Origin: Candidatus Methylumidiphilus alinenensis
GTDB lineage: Bacteria; Pseudomonadota; Gammaproteobacteria; Methylococcales; Methylococcaceae
Length of the DNA: 37,600 nt
Assembly: GCA_003242955.1 (NCBI GenBank)
Contig: QJPH01000359.1
Span: 1-37,600 of the forward strand
Reading direction: 5' to 3'
This document shows positions 7,515 to 15,986 of this stretch, piece by piece. The position numbers were made by a program, and so were the translations under genes. Under the pieces are notes generated by a model, which saw only the letters and a program-made list of their open reading frames with translations, did not search any database and had not been told where the DNA came from. Positions within the stretch are counted from its first letter, which is position 1; each line of letters begins with the position of its first letter.

Positions 7515-8708
7515 ATGTTTGACACCTTTGTCGGCAAAAACTTGATTGCGATTGTCAATGCCGGCTCTGCGACCCTGAAGTTTTCCTTGCTCGACACCGT
7601 CGAAACGCCGTTGCGGGCCTTGGTTGAACGGCTGGGCGAGTCCGATGGCGAAGAACCAAGGGCCGTCATCAAGGATGCCCTAGGGAACACCGTGTTTGAC
7701 GGGCCGATCCCGTCGCGAAACCATGGGGAAGCACTCGCTTGGTTATTCGACTGGATTGCCCAGGAATGCCCGAAACTAAGGCCCGTGGCAGTCGGGCATC
7801 GGGTCGTACACGGAGGGGACAGCCTACAAAAACCCATCTTGGTCACGCCGGAAGTCATTGGACAGATTGAATCCTTGATTTCGCTGGCCCCTTTGCATCA
7901 GCCGCACAACCTGTCGCCGATTCAATTCATCGCCCGGAAATTCCCCAAGTTGCCGCAGGTGGCTTGCTTTGACACTGCCTTTCACGCCAATCAGTCTAAA
8001 ATTGAAAGGATGTTTGCGCTACCCCGTTCGTGGAGTGAGAAAGGCATTAAGCGTTATGGCTTCCATGGGCTGTCATACGAATACATCGCCTTGCACTTGC
8101 CTGAAATCGACGAGCAGGCCGCCACGGGCCGGACCATCGTTTGTCATCTGGGCAATGGTGCCAGCCTCTGCGGACTCCATGCCGGCCGGAGCGTTGCCAC
8201 CACCATGGCGTTTACTGCTTTGGAAGGGTTGCCCATGGGGACTCGCTCAGGTTCGATAGACCCAGGCGTGTTGCTGCATCTTTTAGACCAGGAAAAGATG
8301 ACGGTTGGCGAACTGTCGAACCTGCTCTATAAACAATCGGGGTTGTTGGGAATTTCCGGGATCAGTTCGGACATGCGCGACCTGTTGTCCGACCCGAGTG
8401 CGGAAGCCGCCGAAGCAGTGGAATATTTTTGTTACCGAATCGCCCGTGCCATCGGATCGCTGGCCGCCGCGCTAGGCGGACTGGATGCCTTAGTGTTTAC
8501 CGGCGGCATTGGCGAACATGCCGCTTCGGTGCGGGCTCGCATCTGCGAGTTGAGCCAATGGCTAGGCATCGCAATCGACTCGGTTGCAAATGCGGAAAAC
8601 CGGATCGTTCTACATACCGCCGATAGTCCGATCAAGGTGCTTGTCATCCCAACCAATGAGGAAAGAATGATAGCGAAGCATGTCGGGCAGGTTTTGGGGA
8701 TGACTTAA
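7515..8708 (+). CDS. ackA: Acetate kinase
   Basis: A 397-residue cytoplasmic enzyme of the acetate/propionate kinase family, which makes acetyl phosphate (or propionyl phosphate) from acetate and ATP, reversibly. Family motifs are present: VNAGSATLKFSLLD near the N terminus (phosphate binding), the second signature around CFDTAFHANQSK (about 150-160), GFHGLSYEYIA, CHLGNGASLCGLHAGRS, TMAFTALEGLPMGTRSGSIDPG and the C-terminal FTGGIGEHAASVR. The start was set at ATG 7515, one base after the preceding lipoprotein stop; an ATG at 7488 overlaps that gene and adds residues not typical of the family. No phosphotransacetylase or phosphoketolase gene is next to it, which is unusual. Two MITE-like elements lie between it and glgX. 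Confidence 0.93.
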   Translation: MFDTFVGKNLIAIVNAGSATLKFSLLDTVETPLRALVERLGESDGEEPRAVIKDALGNTVFDGPIPSRNHGEALAWLFDWIAQECPKLRPVAVGHRVVHGGDSLQKPILVTPEVIGQIESLISLAPLHQPHNLSPIQFIARKFPKLPQVACFDTAFHANQSKIERMFALPRSWSEKGIKRYGFHGLSYEYIALHLPEIDEQAATGRTIVCHLGNGASLCGLHAGRSVATTMAFTALEGLPMGTRSGSIDPGVLLHLLDQEKMTVGELSNLLYKQSGLLGISGISSDMRDLLSDPSAEAAEAVEYFCYRIARAIGSLAAALGGLDALVFTGGIGEHAASVRARICELSQWLGIAIDSVANAENRIVLHTADSPIKVLVIPTNEERMIAKHVGQVLGMT

Positions 8709-8709
8709 C

Positions 8710-8880
8710 TTAGGTGATTTCTAAAAATGAATCCACCAAAACCGAAAAGAATTCTCAACGAAAATCACAAACAATAACTTCGCCAATCAATTCGCCAAGC
8801 TGGTGCTTGGCGCTCCCTGTGGGAACGCCAAGCACCAGCTTGGCCTTTTGATGGTATGTTTTTTATTGGATATCACCTTA
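8710..8880. mobile_element. MITE-like element, TTAGGYGATTT family with a different core
   Basis: About 171 bp, left end TTAGGTGATTTC, right end complement TAAGGTGATATC. The core is a perfect 19-bp inverted repeat (GCCAAGCTGGTGCTTGGCG at 8794-8812 with its complement at 8826-8844). It abuts the next element of the same TIR family (8882-8990), whose core is unrelated. Confidence 0.65.
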
Positions 8881-8881
8881 C

Positions 8882-8990
8882 TTAGGTGATTTTCGATAAA
8901 TAAACTACCTAAAGTAGAAGCGGCATCTTGCCGCTTTAAGCGGCTGGAAGCCGCTTCTACTTGGTATAAACATTCTTGGAAATCGCCTTA
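8882..8990. mobile_element. MITE-like element, TTAGGYGATTT family, core 'AGAAGCGG' (copy 2)
   Basis: Inverted, nearly identical copy of the element at 1103-1213 (about two differences in 109 bp). It ends six bases before the glgX stop codon and so lies at the convergent junction of ackA and glgX, where its GC-rich hairpin may end transcription from both sides. Confidence 0.78.
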
Positions 8991-8995
8991 GCCTT

Positions 8996-11083
8996 TCACT
9001 CAATAAGCATCAGCACCACGACGCTACGGCCCTGGACATTGTAATGTGGACCGACTACCGGGATTTTCACCCCAGGCGGGGTAATGTCGTCGGGCGAATC
9101 CAGCGAGGTGTCCATGGCGCGATGCCAAACTCCATCGCCCATGTGCGGTAATTCCGCTTCGCAGGCTAAGTCGCTCATATTGAGGATGATGTGCAAATCC
9201 ACTTCGTCCTCTCCGGTTGCGCCTAGGGTATAGGCTATGAACTGGCTTTGCGGGTCGTCCCAGTCCGGTTTATGCAATGCCCTTCCATGCCAAGCCACAT
9301 CGGGAATGCCACGCCCGTCCGTAGGCTTACCGGTCAGAAACTGTCGTCGCTTGAAGCAGGCATGGCGTTTGCGGAACGCTATCAGTTGCCGCACGAAGTC
9401 AAATATTCCTGCGTTATGCTCGACCAAATCCCAATCGAACCAACTCAACTCATTATCTTGACAGTAGGCATTGTTGTTGCCGTGTTGGGTTTGCAGTACC
9501 TCGTCGCCGGCGAGGATCATTGGCACACCCTGGCTGAGCAGCAGTATCGCAAATAGGTTCTTGGCCTGTCGCTGGCGCAATGCCAGAATGGCAGAATCGT
9601 CCGTGTCTCCCTCGACTCCGCAATTCCAACTGTGATTGTCATTGCACCCGTCACGGTTGTCCTCGCCGTTTGCCTCGTTGTGTTTGTCGTTGTAACTCAC
9701 CAAGTCATACAGCGTGAAACCGTCATGACAGGTGATGAAATTGATGCTGGTAGTCGGTAAGCGTCCCGAACCGGCATAGAGGTCACTGTTTCCCGAAATG
9801 CGGGTGGCGACTTCGCCGATCAGTCCGCGATCACCGCGAACGAAACGCCGGATACTATCGCGATAACGCCCGTTCCACTCGCGCCAGCGAAAACCGGGAA
9901 AACCACCGACTTGATAAAGCCCAACGGCATCCCATGCCTCGGCGATAATGCGAGTGTGGGCGAGGGTATCAGACAGTTCGATTTGCCAAAGCAAACGTGC
10001 ATTATGCAAAGGTTCTCCGTATTCTCCACGACATAAGGCACTTGCCAGATCGAAGCGGAAACCATCGACATGCAATTCTTCCACCCAATAGACCAAGACA
10101 TCGTGTAGCAGGTCGGCCACTACTGGGTGGTTGGCGTTAACCGAGTTTCCACAGCCTGTAAAGTCCAAATACCAACTGAGGTCGGTTGGGTCGAGATGAT
10201 AGAAACCCGAGTTGCCAAGTCCCTTGAAATTGATGGTAGGCCCATTTGCACCCCCCTCTGCCGTGTGATTGAACACCACGTCCAAAATCACACCGATTCC
10301 CGCTTTGTGCAAGGCTTTAACCATATCCCTGAATTCTTGGATGTGAGTTCCCTTTTCCGGGCTGACACAATAGCCTGGATGCGGACAGAAAAAACTATGT
10401 GAACTGTAACCCCAGTAATTATGCAAGCCACGCTGCGCCGCTCCCGGAGGCACATCTTGTTCGTCGAAGGCCATGACAGGAAGCAATTCCACGTCGGTCA
10501 CGCCCAATGCCTGCAAATAAGGGATTTTCTCAATTAGACCGGCGAAAGTGCCAGGATTGGCGACTTTTGAGGAAGGATGGCGGGTAAATCCCCCGACGTG
10601 CATTTCATAGATGATGGTTTCTTCGTAACGTCGGCGGATGGGCATGTCACCTTCCCAGTCATAGCCGCTATCATCAACCACCATTGCCCGGAAGGAACAA
10701 GGCCCGTCTGCATCGTCCCGGCTGGCTGCTTCCCTATTCCAAAAATGACTGGTGACGGCCTTTGCCCAAGGGTCTAGCAACTCCTTGTTGAGATCGAAAC
10801 GGAATCCAGTGTTCCGCGTGTCGCGGGGTCCATCCATGCGCCATGTGTAAGACGTGCCGACCGGCAATCCTTTTACATAAACATGCCAAGTCAAAAAAGT
10901 CTTATGTTCCTCTTGGTCGAGCCGAATAATCTGCAATGGAATTGGGCTGTCCGGGCGTTCATAAAGCCGCAGTTCGGCGTGGGTGGCGTGGAATCCGAAG
11001 ATGGAGAAATTGACCCCTTCACCATCGGGCTTTGCACCCTGTGGATAACGGTATCCGGGAAATATTTCGTATTGGAAAGTCAT
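8996..11083 (-). CDS. glgX: Glycogen debranching enzyme (GlgX, isoamylase type)
   Basis: A 695-residue GH13 enzyme that cleaves alpha-1,6 branches of limit-dextrinized glycogen in the cytoplasm. It opens with a CBM48-like domain (SIFGFHATHAELRLYE...), followed by the catalytic barrel with all four conserved regions: DVVFNHT (region I), DGFRFDLAS (region II, nucleophile Asp), IIAEAWD (region III, acid Glu) and ITCHDG (region IV, His-Asp). HNYWGYSSHSFF and GHGDEV-like ILAGDEVLQTQHGNNNAYCQDNE are typical of GlgX/TreX. Length is normal. The start has an AGGTGA ribosome site. No other glycogen gene is in the window. The phosphodiesterase-like gene lies upstream on the same strand, but with a strong palindrome between them, so they are probably separate units. 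Confidence 0.95.
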   Translation of the reverse strand: MTFQYEIFPGYRYPQGAKPDGEGVNFSIFGFHATHAELRLYERPDSPIPLQIIRLDQEEHKTFLTWHVYVKGLPVGTSYTWRMDGPRDTRNTGFRFDLNKELLDPWAKAVTSHFWNREAASRDDADGPCSFRAMVVDDSGYDWEGDMPIRRRYEETIIYEMHVGGFTRHPSSKVANPGTFAGLIEKIPYLQALGVTDVELLPVMAFDEQDVPPGAAQRGLHNYWGYSSHSFFCPHPGYCVSPEKGTHIQEFRDMVKALHKAGIGVILDVVFNHTAEGGANGPTINFKGLGNSGFYHLDPTDLSWYLDFTGCGNSVNANHPVVADLLHDVLVYWVEELHVDGFRFDLASALCRGEYGEPLHNARLLWQIELSDTLAHTRIIAEAWDAVGLYQVGGFPGFRWREWNGRYRDSIRRFVRGDRGLIGEVATRISGNSDLYAGSGRLPTTSINFITCHDGFTLYDLVSYNDKHNEANGEDNRDGCNDNHSWNCGVEGDTDDSAILALRQRQAKNLFAILLLSQGVPMILAGDEVLQTQHGNNNAYCQDNELSWFDWDLVEHNAGIFDFVRQLIAFRKRHACFKRRQFLTGKPTDGRGIPDVAWHGRALHKPDWDDPQSQFIAYTLGATGEDEVDLHIILNMSDLACEAELPHMGDGVWHRAMDTSLDSPDDITPPGVKIPVVGPHYNVQGRSVVVLMLIE

Positions 11084-11164
11084 AGTGAGTCACCTGATCT
11101 AGGTAGTGTCTGGGGCGTATGATACTCCTGATATTTCAGGCCACAAACCCGGATTACGCCGTAA

Positions 11165-11184
11165 GGGCGACCGGCCGGTCGCCC
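11165..11184. terminator. Perfect 20-bp GC palindrome downstream of the phosphatase-superfamily gene
   Basis: GGGCGACCGGCCGGTCGCCC reads the same on both strands. It lies in the 160-base gap downstream of the gene at 11245-13065 and upstream of glgX. It may form a cruciform or RNA hairpin; no U-run follows on the minus strand, so classic termination is uncertain. Confidence 0.35.
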
Positions 11185-11244
11185 CCACTCCATCCGGGCT
11201 ACGGCCTTTAACTTTGTAACTTCAAGTTGTTGCCCGAAAAATTT

Positions 11245-13065
11245 CTAACAACCCGCTTTATTGGTCCAAGTCGTCAAATCACCCTCATCCTGCAACACGC
11301 CGTTCGGTCCTTTGTAATAGACATGGTTGTCTGTCGAGGAAAATCCAACATAAGAATTTGTGCCGGGGTAGAAGCGATAGGTAAAGGGTGGTGAAGTCTG
11401 CGTGGTTGCGCTGCCCCCCGGGGCAAACAACGTGGGGTAGGCGGTTTCGGCCCAATCCAATAAACAGGTTTGTTGATTGAATAGGAATGGCAGTTCCTGA
11501 GTACCCTCCTTGACTACCGCCTGAAGTTTGTTCGGATCAATGCCCAGAGCTTTAAGAATGGTCACGGCAACCTGGGACGTGGCCACCGGCGTTGTGACCG
11601 TTAGGCTCTTGATTTCGGGATTGGAAACGACGAGTCCTACATTGGTGTCACTGTAGCTGAATCCGCCGTGTTCTGCGTTTTTCGAGCCTGATGTGGTGTA
11701 AATCGTGCCATACTGCGGTTGAACAATGATGTCGGGTGTGCGGGTGTCAGACAGCGGGTTGTTGAACTTCAATGTGAGTTCGTTACCGGCCATCACTTCG
11801 TCAATGAACAGCGCTTTCGCGTTGGTATTGAGGTAATTGGCAACCGCTTGGGCTTGGGTCTGGTCCTGCAACCAGATCAGGGCGATGTCGTCGTCTTGCA
11901 CAAAACCGCAAGGGCCTGTGGAGCAGTTATTGGCATTGGCTATCGCTTGCGCCGCCGGGTTGGTTCCGGCATCAGGGAGTGCCGCGACGAGATCCGCGAA
12001 ATGACCTGGCTTGTTGACCTTTGCCGGATTGATCGGCGATTGCCCGTGCTTGGCGCTGACGACGAATAGGGTCGAATCATAGATACCCTCATTTTTCAGC
12101 GCGGTGATCATCTGATTCAACGAGGCATCAACAAATTTGAGGGCGTAGGAAAGAACCGGCGTTGGTGTCCCGGAACCGTTCAGATAGCCGCCCGGTTGCT
12201 TGTTGATGGTCGGGTCGGTGTCTGTAGGGCAGAGTCCTGCCTTGTTGTTTAAGGAGACCTTCTGCCCCACGCTCACTGCCTGGAAGTTCATGCCAAATAC
12301 CGTCGGCACCCCTGCCCCTGACTTGCCATCGTGCGTCAGTCCGATGATTTGATTCAATACACCCTGGACTTTCAAGCTATCATTGTACGCCGTGCAAACC
12401 ACGCTCACTGTGTTGTCGAAGCCATTGACATTGGTGATTTCCGGGGTGTAAAGATCATCCACGCCAGTGCCCGATGGACCGTTGACCCAGTCATACGCCG
12501 GGTGCTTGTCCGCCCAAGCGGTATGACCGCCGTTGGCCTTCACCACCTCGAAGATGGTATTCGTGTGAATCGCGTTGTGTGGATAAAGCGGCGAACACTT
12601 GCCGTTTGCATCCTTATAGCGAGGCAGTGCCGCTGGATTGATCACATTCTGAGAGACATTGTTGGCATCGTACAAGTCTATAGACTCGTCGAAGACCATC
12701 GTATTGCCTGGCTGTCCGGAGCAATTTGTGTTTGTCGGGTCATAAATGTCTCGCGAGTAGCTCACATCGTATAACAGCCCCGTGCTGTTAGGGCTACCGC
12801 CTGTGGTCAAAGCCATCAAGCCCGGAAAAGAGTCCGAGTTGGCGGGGGTTTTGGCATTCGAGTAGGTGATGCCGTGGCTGCTCAACTGGGCCAAGGCCGA
12901 GTTTGGGTTGGCTGCCACATAATTGGCCACATCCAGCGAGTGCAGGCCGTCCACGCTAATTAATAGAACATACTTGGCCCTTCCAAGGTCGTTGGCATGA
13001 ACTGGGGCCACGACCGTGGCACCCAGCAAGCCAAGCGACAAGCCGATTTTTATAAATTGCTTCAT
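11245..13065 (-). CDS. Secreted alkaline-phosphatase-superfamily protein (type I phosphodiesterase/nucleotide pyrophosphatase-like)
   Basis: About 606 residues beginning at the ATG at 13065, which gives a clear signal peptide (MKQFIKIGLSLGLLGATVVAPVHA); a further upstream ATG at 13107 would add 14 residues before it. The mature part has the metallo-phosphoesterase pattern: first metal Asp in LLISVDGLHSLDV, nucleophile Ser/Thr in TPANSDSFPGLMALTTGG, and later metal ligands in VSAKHGQSPI and SKNAEHGGFSY. It would act on phosphoesters in the periplasm or outside; the substrate is unknown. The last 75 residues (CLLDWAETAYPTLFAP... YRFYPGTNSYVGFS... HVYYKGP) form a separate small domain seen at the C terminus of other secreted proteins in Proteobacteria. 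Two Cys near the end suggest a disulfide. No operon partner is clear. Confidence 0.82.
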   Translation of the reverse strand: MKQFIKIGLSLGLLGATVVAPVHANDLGRAKYVLLISVDGLHSLDVANYVAANPNSALAQLSSHGITYSNAKTPANSDSFPGLMALTTGGSPNSTGLLYDVSYSRDIYDPTNTNCSGQPGNTMVFDESIDLYDANNVSQNVINPAALPRYKDANGKCSPLYPHNAIHTNTIFEVVKANGGHTAWADKHPAYDWVNGPSGTGVDDLYTPEITNVNGFDNTVSVVCTAYNDSLKVQGVLNQIIGLTHDGKSGAGVPTVFGMNFQAVSVGQKVSLNNKAGLCPTDTDPTINKQPGGYLNGSGTPTPVLSYALKFVDASLNQMITALKNEGIYDSTLFVVSAKHGQSPINPAKVNKPGHFADLVAALPDAGTNPAAQAIANANNCSTGPCGFVQDDDIALIWLQDQTQAQAVANYLNTNAKALFIDEVMAGNELTLKFNNPLSDTRTPDIIVQPQYGTIYTTSGSKNAEHGGFSYSDTNVGLVVSNPEIKSLTVTTPVATSQVAVTILKALGIDPNKLQAVVKEGTQELPFLFNQQTCLLDWAETAYPTLFAPGGSATTQTSPPFTYRFYPGTNSYVGFSSTDNHVYYKGPNGVLQDEGDLTTWTNKAGC

Positions 13066-13257
13066 TCTGTGTATCTCTCTAAAGTGAATACATGATAAGA
13101 GTTCCAATGATCGTCCCTGCCCATCTCAACTTAAGCATAAGTCAATTTGATTACAAAGTGATTACCGAAGGCAACGCAAGCGTTTGAATTGCTTACACCC
13201 ACAAGAGCAGCTTGCCAACTTCCACAAAAAGTGCAACAATCCCTAACTTATTGGACT

Positions 13258-13407
13258 TACAGCATTTTTAATGTCACTAATTACTTTGTTTATCTTTGGC
13301 GGCAAGGGGTTGCCGCCCTACGACCCTTGTTACGCAGTAGGTCGGCAACCCTTTGCCGACATGGATGTACGTTAAGTAAGTAACTAATAGAAATAGAAAA
13401 CGCTGTA
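13258..13407. mobile_element. MITE-like element, TIR CAGCRTTTT flanked by TA (copy 1)
   Basis: Ends CAGCATTTTTA (from 13260) and AAAACGCTG (to 13405) are inverted and each is flanked by TA, as expected of elements that duplicate TA (IS630/Tc1-like). Inside are two hairpins: GGCGGCAAGGGGTTGCCGCC (13298-13317) and GTCGGCAACCCTTTGCCGAC (13341-13360). It lies 20 bases before the yccF start, in the 360-base gap after the divergent phosphatase-superfamily gene. A second element with these ends but another core is at 37374-37491. Confidence 0.5.
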
Positions 13408-13427
13408 ACAACTAAGGTGCAATATTC

Positions 13428-13796
13428 ATGAGTTTATTAGGAAACATCCTCTGGCTGATTTTCGGCGGTTTGCTAACCGGCCTGGGTTATATCCTAGGCG
13501 GCATTGTATTGTGCCTGACCATTATCGGCATCCCCTTCGGTTTGCAGTCGATCAAACTGGGCTTTGCCGTGTTCGCACCGTTTGGCAAAAACCTAGTGGA
13601 ACTGGACAATGCCAACGGTGTATTAAACCTAGTCTTTAACGTCATCTGGTTGTTGCTGTTCGGCTGGCCCATCGCCGTGGCCCACGCAACCAGTGCCTTG
13701 ATTTTGGCGATCACGATCATCGGCATTCCATTTAGCATCCAACACCTCAAGCTGATCCCGTTGTCGTTATTCCCGTTCGGGCGGGATTTGGTGTAG
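13428..13796 (+). CDS. yccF: YccF-type inner membrane protein
   Basis: A 122-residue protein with two YccF repeats. Each has a long hydrophobic helix pair and the motif TIIGIPFG/S-x-Q (LTIIGIPFGLQSIKLGFAVFAPFGKNL at about 28-55 and ITIIGIPFSIQHLKLIPLSLFPFGRDL at about 95-120). Four membrane spans are expected. YccF proteins are inner-membrane proteins of unknown function, slightly longer in E. coli. The start has an AAGGTG ribosome site. It appears to be a single-gene unit, with a MITE-like element just upstream and a strong hairpin just downstream. Confidence 0.88.
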   Translation: MSLLGNILWLIFGGLLTGLGYILGGIVLCLTIIGIPFGLQSIKLGFAVFAPFGKNLVELDNANGVLNLVFNVIWLLLFGWPIAVAHATSALILAITIIGIPFSIQHLKLIPLSLFPFGRDLV

Positions 13797-13798
13797 GG

Positions 13799-13877
13799 CT
13801 AGGCGGCTAAACCGAGTCGGTCTCGAAGAGGTATCGTGAACCCCTGTGCAATCCAACGAGACCGACTCGGTTTTTCC
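13799..13877. repeat. AAACCGAGTCGGTCTCG hairpin after yccF (likely terminator)
   Basis: Perfect 17-bp inverted repeat (13809-13825 with 13857-13873), loop of 31 bases, followed by TTTTT. It begins two bases after the yccF stop. Flanking GGCGG...CCCGCC extends the symmetry. The same arms occur at 3311-3351 (loop of 3) and 26601-26664 (loop of 34) with unrelated loops. Confidence 0.6.
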
Positions 13878-13897
13878 CGCCAGTCCGGTCAAGTTTG

Positions 13898-14072
13898 TCG
13901 GCATGGGAATGCCGGAATCCAGCGTCCAAGGATGGCAAACTGTGGAACACAACTGATGCCCTTGTATCCACGGACGGTAAACTAAGGCTAGGCAAGTCGC
14001 CTGAATCAAGTGCTTGCACAACCGACTGGTTACCCTCCATGGCCTGGTTTTCGGCATCCCTGCCGAAATGAC
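13898..14072. repeat. Diverged REP-like element
   Basis: About 175 bp bounded by GTCGGCATGGGAATGCCGG and TCGGCATCCCTGCCGAAATGAC. It is a degenerate member of the GTCATTCCGGCAGGG family found at 16761, 21213, 28247, 30579 and 35686. The 310-base gap between yccF and the transposase remnant holds only this and the hairpin before it. Confidence 0.5.
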
Positions 14073-14107
14073 GGATTTTCCGGTTGTATCGTTCCCACGC
14101 TCTACGT

Positions 14108-14518
14108 CACTGTCATTAAGTTAAGCAAAAAACCGTGAAATTTGAGAAGATTACAAAGTTTGGAGTGCGCAATGGATAAAATGAACAGGCGGTGGAAACC
14201 AGCCGGACACTTATCATGGACGAGGCGTTCAAATGCCTCCACCGCTGGACGGGCCAAGCATTCACCCGTGTCCGCAGTCTGACTTTCGAACTCGTCCTGG
14301 TCATGGTTCTGCGGAAAAGCGTGAAGTCCTTGCAAAACGTCGTCAACGAGGCGATGTCCTGGCTGGGTGTCGGGACGGTGACTGCCAGCGCCTACTCGCA
14401 GGCGCGGTACAAGCTCAAGCACACCGCCTTTATCGAACTGAACCAGAAGGCGGTGGTCGCGACGATGTACGGCGACGGCGACTACAAGAGGTTCTGGGGC
14501 TTCCGCATCGTCGCTTGA
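14108..14518 (+). pseudogene. IS4-family insertion sequence remnant: left end and transposase N-terminal part
   Basis: The remnant begins with a probable terminal repeat, CACTGTCATTAAGTTAAG (14108-14125). From about 14192 a frame encodes METSRTLIMDEAFKCLHRWTG...RVRSLTFELVLVMVLRKS...NEAMSWLG...SAYSQARYKLKHTAFIELNQ...RFWGFRIVA, the N-terminal third of an IS4-type transposase. The frame stops at 14516-14518, just where such proteins continue to the first catalytic Asp, so the DDE catalytic core and the right end are missing. Sequence before the end (CGTTCCCACGCTCTACGT) is a palindrome-repeat half-site, a likely target. The terminal sequence differs by one base from that of the 145-bp elements at 16009-16153 and 21186-21330. 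Confidence 0.72.
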
Positions 14519-14601
14519 CCGACGATGACACGCTGTTGGTCGAAGCCGAAAAAGTCTTCGATTCTTTCCATCTGGCACTACAGAAAACGACGCATGAATG
14601 A
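14519..14601 (+). pseudogene. Possible tail of a chromate-resistance gene (chrB-like), truncated by the insertion sequence
   Basis: Directly after the transposase fragment, another frame reads LTDDDTLLVEAEKVFDSFHLALQ and ends at 14601, overlapping the chrA start at 14594 by eight bases. The pattern DD-x-x-LL-x-x-x-x-x-x-(F/Y)D resembles the C-terminal end of ChrB-type chromate resistance proteins, which often precede chrA. Only about 27 residues are left, so the assignment is tentative; the position and overlap with chrA support it. Confidence 0.35.
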
Positions 14602-15970
14602 ACCCGGCAAGATACAGGAACGACCCCAAGCCATTTCCCTAGGGCAAGCCTTTTGGTATTGGCTCAAACTCGGCTTTATCAGCTTTGGTGGCCCTGCCGG
14701 ACAAATTGCCATCATGCACCACGATTTAGTAGAGAAAAAACGCTGGATTTCCGAACGCCGCTATCTCCACGCCCTCAACTACTGCATGTTGTTGCCGGGG
14801 CCGGAGGCCCAACAGTTGGCAACCTACATCGGCTGGCTGATGCACCGCAGTTGGGGCGGGGTGATTGCCGGTAGTCTGTTTGTCCTGCCGTCCTTGTTGA
14901 TCTTGATTGGCTTAAGCTGGATTTACATGGCATTTGGTCATGTAACCGCTGTTGCCGGGGTGCTGTATGGCATCAAACCGGCGGTGACTGCCATTGTGCT
15001 TTTCGCCGCTTACCGCATCGGCTCGCGGGCGTTGAAAAACTGGCTGCTTTGGACGATGGCGGGTTTGGCATTTCTTGCCATCTTCGCATTCAATGCGCCA
15101 TTCCCCTTGATTGTATTTATTGCGGCACTATTGGGCGTCATTGGCGGCTATCTTGTACCGCAGAAATTTACAGTGGGCGGCGGACATGGCTCGGTCAAGC
15201 AAAGCTATGGACCGGCGTTGATTGATGACGACACGCCCACGCCCGAACATGCCCGCTTCACTTGGAAAGAGTTGTTAAAAATCGTTGGGGCAGGGGCGGT
15301 CTTGTGGGGTGGGGCCATCGGTTTCCTCTGCGCCCGTTTCGGTTGGCACGGCGCTCTGACCCAAATGGGCTGGTTTTTCACCAAGGCCGCACTGCTGACT
15401 TTCGGCGGAGCCTATGCGGTATTGCCCTATGTCTACCAAGGCGCGGTTGAACATTACCAGTGGCTCACCCCGCACCAGATGATCGACGGTTTGGCCTTGG
15501 GCGAAACCACGCCGGGGCCGTTGATTATGGTGGTGACTTTCGTTGGTTTTGTCGCCGGATGGGGGAAGGAGATTTTTGGCCCGGACCATTTGTTTTTAGC
15601 TGGGGCTATGGCGGCGCTAGTCGTCACCTATTTCACCTTCCTACCGAGCTTTCTGTTTATATTGGCCGGTGGCCCGTTGGTCGAATCTACCCATGGCAAT
15701 CTAAAATTCACCGCGCCTTTGACCGGCATCACCGCTGCTGTGGTGGGGGTGATTCTGAATCTGGCGGCGTTCTTCGCCTATCACGTTTTCTGGCCGGAGG
15801 GTTTTTCGGGACGCTTCGACGGCGTTTCCTCGTTGATTGGCCTATGCGCCTTGTTGGCCCTGATTCGTTACAAGGCGGGTGTCATCCCGATCATAGTCGC
15901 TTGTGGCGCGACCGGTCTGTTGTTTACCTTCATCAAACCCTGGCTGGTCCAGGCGGGAGTTTTCCTATGA
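14594..15970 (+). CDS. chrA: Chromate efflux transporter ChrA (CHR family, two-domain type)
   Basis: A 458-residue inner-membrane protein with two homologous CHR halves. The first begins near residue 20 with FWYWLKLGFISFGGPAGQIAIMHHDLVEKKRW...LPGPEAQQLATYIGW; the second near 250 with FFTKAALLTFGGAYAVLPYV...DGLALGETTPGPLIMVV. These FGGP/FGGAY and PGPE/TPGP motifs are the family marks. ChrA exports chromate using the proton gradient. Start at ATG 14594 because earlier in-frame residues belong to debris of the insertion sequence and presumed chrB. The upstream partner gene seems destroyed, so chrA may have lost its original promoter and regulator. Its stop is 27 bases before a nested repeat structure. 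Confidence 0.9.
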   Translation: MNEPGKIQERPQAISLGQAFWYWLKLGFISFGGPAGQIAIMHHDLVEKKRWISERRYLHALNYCMLLPGPEAQQLATYIGWLMHRSWGGVIAGSLFVLPSLLILIGLSWIYMAFGHVTAVAGVLYGIKPAVTAIVLFAAYRIGSRALKNWLLWTMAGLAFLAIFAFNAPFPLIVFIAALLGVIGGYLVPQKFTVGGGHGSVKQSYGPALIDDDTPTPEHARFTWKELLKIVGAGAVLWGGAIGFLCARFGWHGALTQMGWFFTKAALLTFGGAYAVLPYVYQGAVEHYQWLTPHQMIDGLALGETTPGPLIMVVTFVGFVAGWGKEIFGPDHLFLAGAMAALVVTYFTFLPSFLFILAGGPLVESTHGNLKFTAPLTGITAAVVGVILNLAAFFAYHVFWPEGFSGRFDGVSSLIGLCALLALIRYKAGVIPIIVACGATGLLFTFIKPWLVQAGVFL

Positions 15971-15986
15971 ATACGTTGGCTATGTT

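Noticed and set aside
14233-14601. A single gene spanning the transposase fragment and the tail before chrA
   Set aside because: This frame over the first part is out of phase with the clear IS4-type transposase reading; only its last 27 codons look meaningful, so I treat it as a chance joining at the junction.
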